From Anoplopoma fimbria (Eukaryota; Chordata; Actinopteri; Perciformes; Anoplopomatidae), in NCBI RefSeq assembly GCF_027596085.1, contig NC_072450.1:29598190-29662189 (forward strand): a DNA stretch of 64,000 bases. The letters run 5' to 3'. Below, piece by piece: positions 58,871-64,000 of the stretch. The notes beneath the pieces are model-generated. The model was not told the DNA's origin. It saw nothing but the letters and a program-made list of their open reading frames with translations, and did no database searches. How positions within the stretch are numbered: the first letter of the stretch is position 1; each line of letters begins with the position of its first letter. The position numbers and the translations under genes are program-made.

Positions 58871-58890
58871 CTGTGTTTACTTGAGCTTAC

Positions 58891-59083
58891 CTTTGATGAA
58901 GTGTTCGCTGCAAATGCGTGTATACTTTGACGGTGTTACGTGCCAAATGGTTTTCGAACCTGCTTGTTTCCCTATGAGTGCGTGCGTGCGTTGTGTTCGC
59001 TCAACAGCGGCAGATGTTGTCAACTCTGTCGCCAGATTCGTCACACATTCATAAACAAAATGCCAGAGATCTTTAAGCCGCAT
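58891..59083 (-). pseudogene. THAP-like domain fragment
   Basis: The minus-strand frame ends WHVTPSKYTRICSEHFIKG at a donor AAAG|GTAAGC (58890-58885). W-x-(V/P)-x-PS-x-x-(T)-x-ICSEHF is the C-terminal half of a THAP zinc finger. The expected N-terminal CxxxxC and F-x-FP parts are not clear upstream, so the unit is incomplete. It may be a remnant of a P-element-type transposon or of a THAP gene. Confidence 0.45.
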
Positions 59084-59442
59084 CTCATATCAGTTTTGGT
59101 GATTACAATTGTATAAGTGAGCTCTGCATCACAGCCTCGCACGAAGAAATAAATGTAATGAAATATATTTATTGAAAGATCGGCAATGACCTGGATTCGA
59201 ACTCTCTTTAGCAATATATTAAACCTTCCAAAGACAGGTACTCTGCATGAAACCGGCACCCATTCAGTCCTCTTTACTTAAGTGATACACTATCTCTGTG
59301 ACCACAGCATAATATAACAATGGAACAAGTTCCAAAATCAATGGAACAAGCTCCAAAATCAAACAGTAGAACATAATGAAATCGGACTAGGAGTAGTGGA
59401 TGGCTATCGATCCTCTAAATTTACAATTGTGAGTCAATTCTT

Positions 59443-59717
59443 TTAGTGGGTTGAGCCACAACAAGTTTTTACAAATACAAGAACAACACATGGCTCTTCA
59501 CTTGGAATAGTAAGTTCCCCATCAAGGGATTTCATTCCATAAACATTTGAAATGAAAGGATACCATGCTGTGGTGTAGTTTTCTTTACTTATCAGTTGGT
59601 AACTCGTTGCCCTTCGTTTGAGATTGAATTCGCTCATTTTTTTCCCTAATAATTTGTAATATCGCGGTGTATGTTCAGTTTTTACGATTGGGAAGCACTT
59701 TGAAAACTTCTGTAATA
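59443..59717 (-). other. open frame after a possible acceptor, unknown
   Basis: After ATTACAG on the minus strand the frame reads KFSKCFPIVKTEHTPRYY, LLGKKMSEFNLKRRATS, YTTAWYPFISNVYGM, LTIPSEEPCVVLV and FVKTCCGSTH, then stops. It is 92 codons, with amino-acid use more protein-like than its neighbours. It is not recognised. It could be the last exon of a decayed transposon gene related to the THAP-like fragment nearby. Confidence 0.3.
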
Positions 59718-59849
59718 TGAAAATAAAGTGTATCATTATTATTATTATTATTATTATCATTCTAGTCTGAATATAATGTACAAACGTGGTCGTGGACATT
59801 ACACATTTGAAAAGCATGGCTATATGAATATTGTAAATCAACGCATTCA

Positions 59850-62800
59850 TTGGCCACTAATTGCAAATAATCACAGTTCTGTCTCTCTGTTAGCGCTGAT
59901 TTCTACGCTTTCAAAATGAAGTACTTCCAGGAACTATCTGAAGTCTACATGTGATGATCCAGCATTTTGAACTTCCGTTGATGCGAGTCTCTCTTTACAG
60001 GACTCTGGTACTACCGATAATTCCCTACATTGTCATTGGTCAGTGAAGCTTACAGTTGGCGGTTGAAACCCTACACTTGATCTCAAGGGGGGCAAGTAAG
60101 AGAATTAGCTTTTAAGTGTGAATGCTTGCATGTGTGTGTGCATTCAAGTTTTGATTTGTAAGAAAGGTTTTGGCAGGGCTTGTGCCCATAGCCCCTCACC
60201 ATGAGGGTCGACCCCAGGGTGAGACATGGACACTACGTCCAATATGTGAAAAAATATGTGTTTAAATGTAGTGAATCAGTCTGAGTGATGTCAAATTCAT
60301 AAGAAATATATGTGAAGGAAAAACAAATGTTTAACTATTAACCAAGCTTTATTTAATTAAACTGTACTGTATATTTGGTCAAAGGAACCAATTTTCTTTC
60401 AGTTTGAGAGCCACAGACTGGAAAGAGAAAGTATAAAGAACAAGGAATTGTTGGTCTGGGTCTTTGTTTGCGATAGAAAACATGTAGAATATCCCAAATG
60501 TATTCTTATAAGTAAATTTTTGAGGAATGACAGAGTAAAATACATACTATTCCAATCAGTTTAACAATTGAACATGTGAACATATGACATGTTAAATATA
60601 TTTATAATAAACCGATACCTGATTGATGTACTGTTGAATTCTAAAAGAAATGGCAAAAAACATTACAATTATAAATTATGATGGAACAAAATGCTGCTGC
60701 TTGCTCTAATATTGCATAATGACGCTAATTTGAATCAGGTTATTTCTTTACTCTTGTACAGCAAAGCACGTACTGCTGAATTGTGATTATACAAGACTAG
60801 CATGCACATATGTACTGTGAAGTAGTTTGTGTTTTCCTCTCCATACTGACCACAAAGAGAGAAACCCATCAGCCTCAACAGCATTTTGCTGCTGCCCTCT
60901 CTGGTTGAAATTTTAAGCCTACTTCTTCTCTGATCACACCCATTTATTTTAGTTGAGTGTGGTCAGAATATGCTCTGCTTTCAATTTTATGCTACTTTAT
61001 ACTTCTACTCCACTAGATGTCAGAGGCAAATATCACAGGTTTTACTCCACAAGATGTATTAGACAGCTATAGTTACTTGTTACTTTGTAGATTCAGATAC
61101 AACTGTACAAAATATAATTTAAAAAATTGATGATATAACTTTATCAATAAGGCTTGATCCCCAAGGGGAGATTCACAAACCACCCAGCTGTATGTAAAGT
61201 AATGTAAAAAGTTTACAAATTCATTAAAAGAAGCTCCAACTTTACCATCTGCAACATTGAAGGGATGGAAACAAAGTTCTAGTTTTAGCGGCTCGGAGCC
61301 TGAAACTATCATGTGTGGCTGATTTAGCATGACGGCTTGTTGCCGCCCTGGTTGGTGGCCTGAATGACTGATGATGTAGTAGCAGCAGCAGTGTTTCCAG
61401 TTATTGAAGACGAGCATCGATGGTGTGGATGGAGCTTACCAGGAGTTGCTGGTGGAGAAAGAGTACGGAAAGCGACTTACTTCCTCTTCGCCAGCGGAGC
61501 TTTGGATGAGCCTGATTTCCTCGTCCTTTACGCACGGCGCCGCGCCAGGGAGGGAACGACTGGATCGCGGCTAACTGTCAGAATTACTGCTCGCGGAGCT
61601 GGAAGAGAGGAAGGACTGGTGCTAGAATAACACCACAATCTTCTAGCTGAGCCAGAGGCTTCCTGCTCATCTCAGGGGGAACCGGCTGAACATTGATATT
61701 AAGTCCTGACTCGAATCCGACAGTCTCATCCATTCGCATCTGATCGAGCTGAAATGCACAGCAGAGAGGAGAGCTTTTTTTTAAGTTTCACAGAAACTAT
61801 GTGATTGGCTGAAGGAAACCATGACAGACTCTGGTTGGTTAACTTTAAGTTAAACCCAAAATCAGCTGATAGAGTAGTCACGTGGAGAGAGTGACTGGGA
61901 CTATGAATGACAAGGAGCGTAAAGATAGTCTTCCTGACTGAATTTATGCCAAGCTTCATATTTGGTCAGTACAGTGCTGAAAGTTTTATCATTTCTTCTT
62001 TCACATCATGAACGTTTGAATGTATCTCAAGCCAAGACATGCTTAAAAGCAGAAAATGACAAATTTGGTGCCAAAACGTGTATTTTAGTGGAATGACGTG
62101 GTAGAGCTTCACCTGGCCAGTCTGCTCCCCTATCTTTTTGGCCTTAGTGTGTCTGGCACAAGGCCAAAAAGTTAGATAGCTTCTCCTCAATTTGCTACAG
62201 ACACGTTACCTGCGCTTGTCTTAAAATACATTTTTAACTTGAAGAGCTCTGATTGTATACATAAAAAGGCGGAGTGCTCAGACAGAAGGCGCTGAGTGCA
62301 GCACTTTTTCTAGAGACAGCCACATACATTGAAATCAGATTGGTCTAATGTATTCATGAAGCCAGTTCTTACACACTCCTACTCCTGCCTACCATAAACA
62401 CAAACCACAGAACAAGGTGGGAGCTGGCTTGAACGTGTTTGTCGAAGTGTAGGCTAGCTTGTCTGTAAACATCTTCTCTGTGCTACCCGACTACAGAGAG
62501 CGATTATAAAATAATTTCAATGTGGATACCATTCAGTTTTGTAACTGTCTACACCATGATATTTTTACATTACAATCTAACACTGTCACACTGCCATGTT
62601 GTACAAGTGATCTCCCCCGTCCTGAAGCTCCTGACTGAGGAGGTGTTCCTGAACCCACCAGACTGTCCTCACAGAATGAGAAACCAACAGAGGAGAAGAC
62701 GCTTCAGGATGATCCCTCACCTGCGAGCTCCATTATCAGCTGACACAACTTCAGTATACATGAAAACTGTGGTTACTGAAGTTGTGTGGAGGACATGATC

Positions 62801-63385
62801 TGGGGTCTAATTTACAATCGTTGCATATGCACAGAACAGGGCGTACGCCAGTTACCATGCAAACGTTTTTCTCTATAAAAACAAACTTGACGGGAGATTG
62901 TGCGCACCTACACTGAAACTTTGACCAATGCATAGGAACATTTTGGAGACTGGCAGCACAGTTTGTGAGGTGGTGAATTGCCAGATTGTAAAAAATAAAT
63001 GTGAGGCCTTATTACAAGTATATTGATGCCTATAGCTCACAAATAATGTCACTTCATATCACACGTTACTTTGCACTTATCTCTTTATCATATACAGTGC
63101 AACAGCAGTGTTATTTGTGCTTTTACTAGTGAACCATAACTATAAGTACATTTCAATTGTAAAAGATATAATCCATGTCAAACCTGAAATCAAACTTTAC
63201 TCAATATTTCATCAGCGCAGTATGCACCACGAAGCTTAAAACTTGTGGGGCACCACTTCTGAATAGAAGAAAATAACAAAATAAAATCAATAATTTGGCA
63301 ACAAATATCTCAGGCGTAAGTCCTGATTTCAGTGACCTCATAGTTCCCACTTTGAAATAATATGACAGACAACGACTTGGCGATA
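59850..63385. other. intergenic DNA, no gene seen
   Basis: AT-rich except for a CpG-rich patch at about 61440-61620. That patch has an open frame on both strands and a GTAAGC donor-like site on the minus strand (near 61435), but no recognisable protein. No named repeats were found here. Confidence 0.35.
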
Positions 63386-63389
63386 AATG

Positions 63390-64000
63390 GGTGATTTATT
63401 TCTAATATAATTAAGTGAACAAGATTAATAATTAAACGAGAATACAAATGATGAATGAATTGATTTCAAATAACACAGGCAATATCATATCAGATAGTGA
63501 AGAAAGGTTTGGGACTTCCTCATACTCCTAACTCTACTCTACCTGGTCAATCTAAATTATGATTACTCAGAGCTTTTATATATCCGATACCGACTCTGGA
63601 TCATATTACAGTTGATAGTTTCCTACTGTGGGCAGCGGTGTCCAGATGTCTTTTGCGGGGTTCCGGACAGCTGTTCCTGCAGGCGGAAGTTGTTCCTGTC
63701 GATGAAGCAGAGGATGCCGGTTTGCGGGCCCGCAGGAGTGTTGGTTTCTCGGCGGTCTTCGGAAAACTCACCAAGTGAGCTGGCGAAATAGTCTCTGAAT
63801 TTTACACACTGCGGTGGCAAAAGTGGATCGGAAAGCCTCAGTTTCCATGCTCTCCGAGTCTTGATCCACTGAAGCAAGCTCGGGATCCGGTGGAGTCCTG
63901 GGAGGGATATTGCTCTGAACAATTTTGTAACTGAGGCTACTCTTTGATATACTTAAACTAATCTCGTTTGGCCTAAACAAAATAATTAAAGTTGATATCT
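63390..64000 (-). repeat. ~600-bp dispersed repeat family Y, copy 2
   Basis: Reverse-complement partner of 44830-45430, sharing at least eight phrases of 11-20 bases in the same order. It runs to the window edge, so its outer end is unknown. On the minus strand it opens ISLSISKSSLSYKIVQSNIP, and a later part codes PQTGILCFIDRNNFRLQ, which is absent from copy 1. Confidence 0.65.

Noticed and set aside
59150..59240. Possible tRNA gene (minus strand AGTTCGAATCC B-box-like)
   Set aside because: No A box and no foldable acceptor stem were found at the right distance.
61364..61630. 88-codon frame in a CpG-rich patch
   Set aside because: No recognisable motif, and the opposite strand is equally open; a donor-like site on the minus strand was not enough to call an exon.

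Overview
The window is vertebrate, almost certainly teleost, genomic DNA. It is intron-rich and AT-rich, with dense microsatellites and fish-type retroelements (Rex1-like and L2-type LINEs, a Rex3 tail ending in GGAT units, tRNA-derived SINEs, Tc1/pogo/hAT DNA transposons). It is not bacterial, so most open frames are chance or transposon remnants. There is one run of 100 Ns at 30898-30997.

The one host gene supported in detail is a minus-strand ADAMTS17-type metalloprotease (adamts17). Six exons can be joined with GT-AG junctions and consistent phase: exon 1 53839-53899 (signal peptide), exon 2 53200-53585 and exon 3 39783-39936 (prodomain), exon 4 7835-8007 (furin site RRKR and start of the catalytic domain), exon 5 6829-6912 and exon 6 4634-4791 (catalytic domain). 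Together they give 338 codons plus 2 nt. The zinc-binding HExxH region and everything C-terminal must lie beyond position 1. Intron 1 is only 253 bp, whereas introns 2 and 3 span about 13 and 32 kb and hold most of the transposon load.

Layout: 1-4600, intron after exon 6, with dispersed repeats, a Rex1 tail and a BED/hAT relic. 4.6-8.0 kb, exons 6-5-4 with a SINE, a decayed coding fragment and a Tc1-like element. 8-39.8 kb, intron 3: an L1 ORF1 fragment; an RLE-type LINE tail flanked by an unusually long (~400 bp) duplication that includes a (CA)n array; a CR1/L2-group ORF1 relic; two Rex1-like LINEs; a LINE relic containing a Rex3 insertion; an L2 split by a hAT transposon whose spliced 905-aa transposase looks intact; two inverted hAT MITEs with perfect 8-bp target duplications; and a two-exon fragment encoding a transmembrane segment and cytoplasmic tail. 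39.9-53.2 kb, intron 2: Tc1 and pogo MITEs, a LINE relic, SINEs. 53.8-64 kb, upstream of adamts17: an L2 with a 177-bp tandem repeat, a solo LTR with a 5-bp target duplication, two YY1-like ATGGCGGC sites that may mark promoters, a THAP-like fragment, and one arm of an inverted repeat pair.

The most interesting items are the ~400-bp duplication around the RLE element, the intact-looking hAT transposase in an element with one damaged end, the orphan membrane-protein exons inside intron 3, and several perfect short hairpins inside old transposons that resemble template-switch scars. All names rest on reading motifs by eye; no database search was possible.
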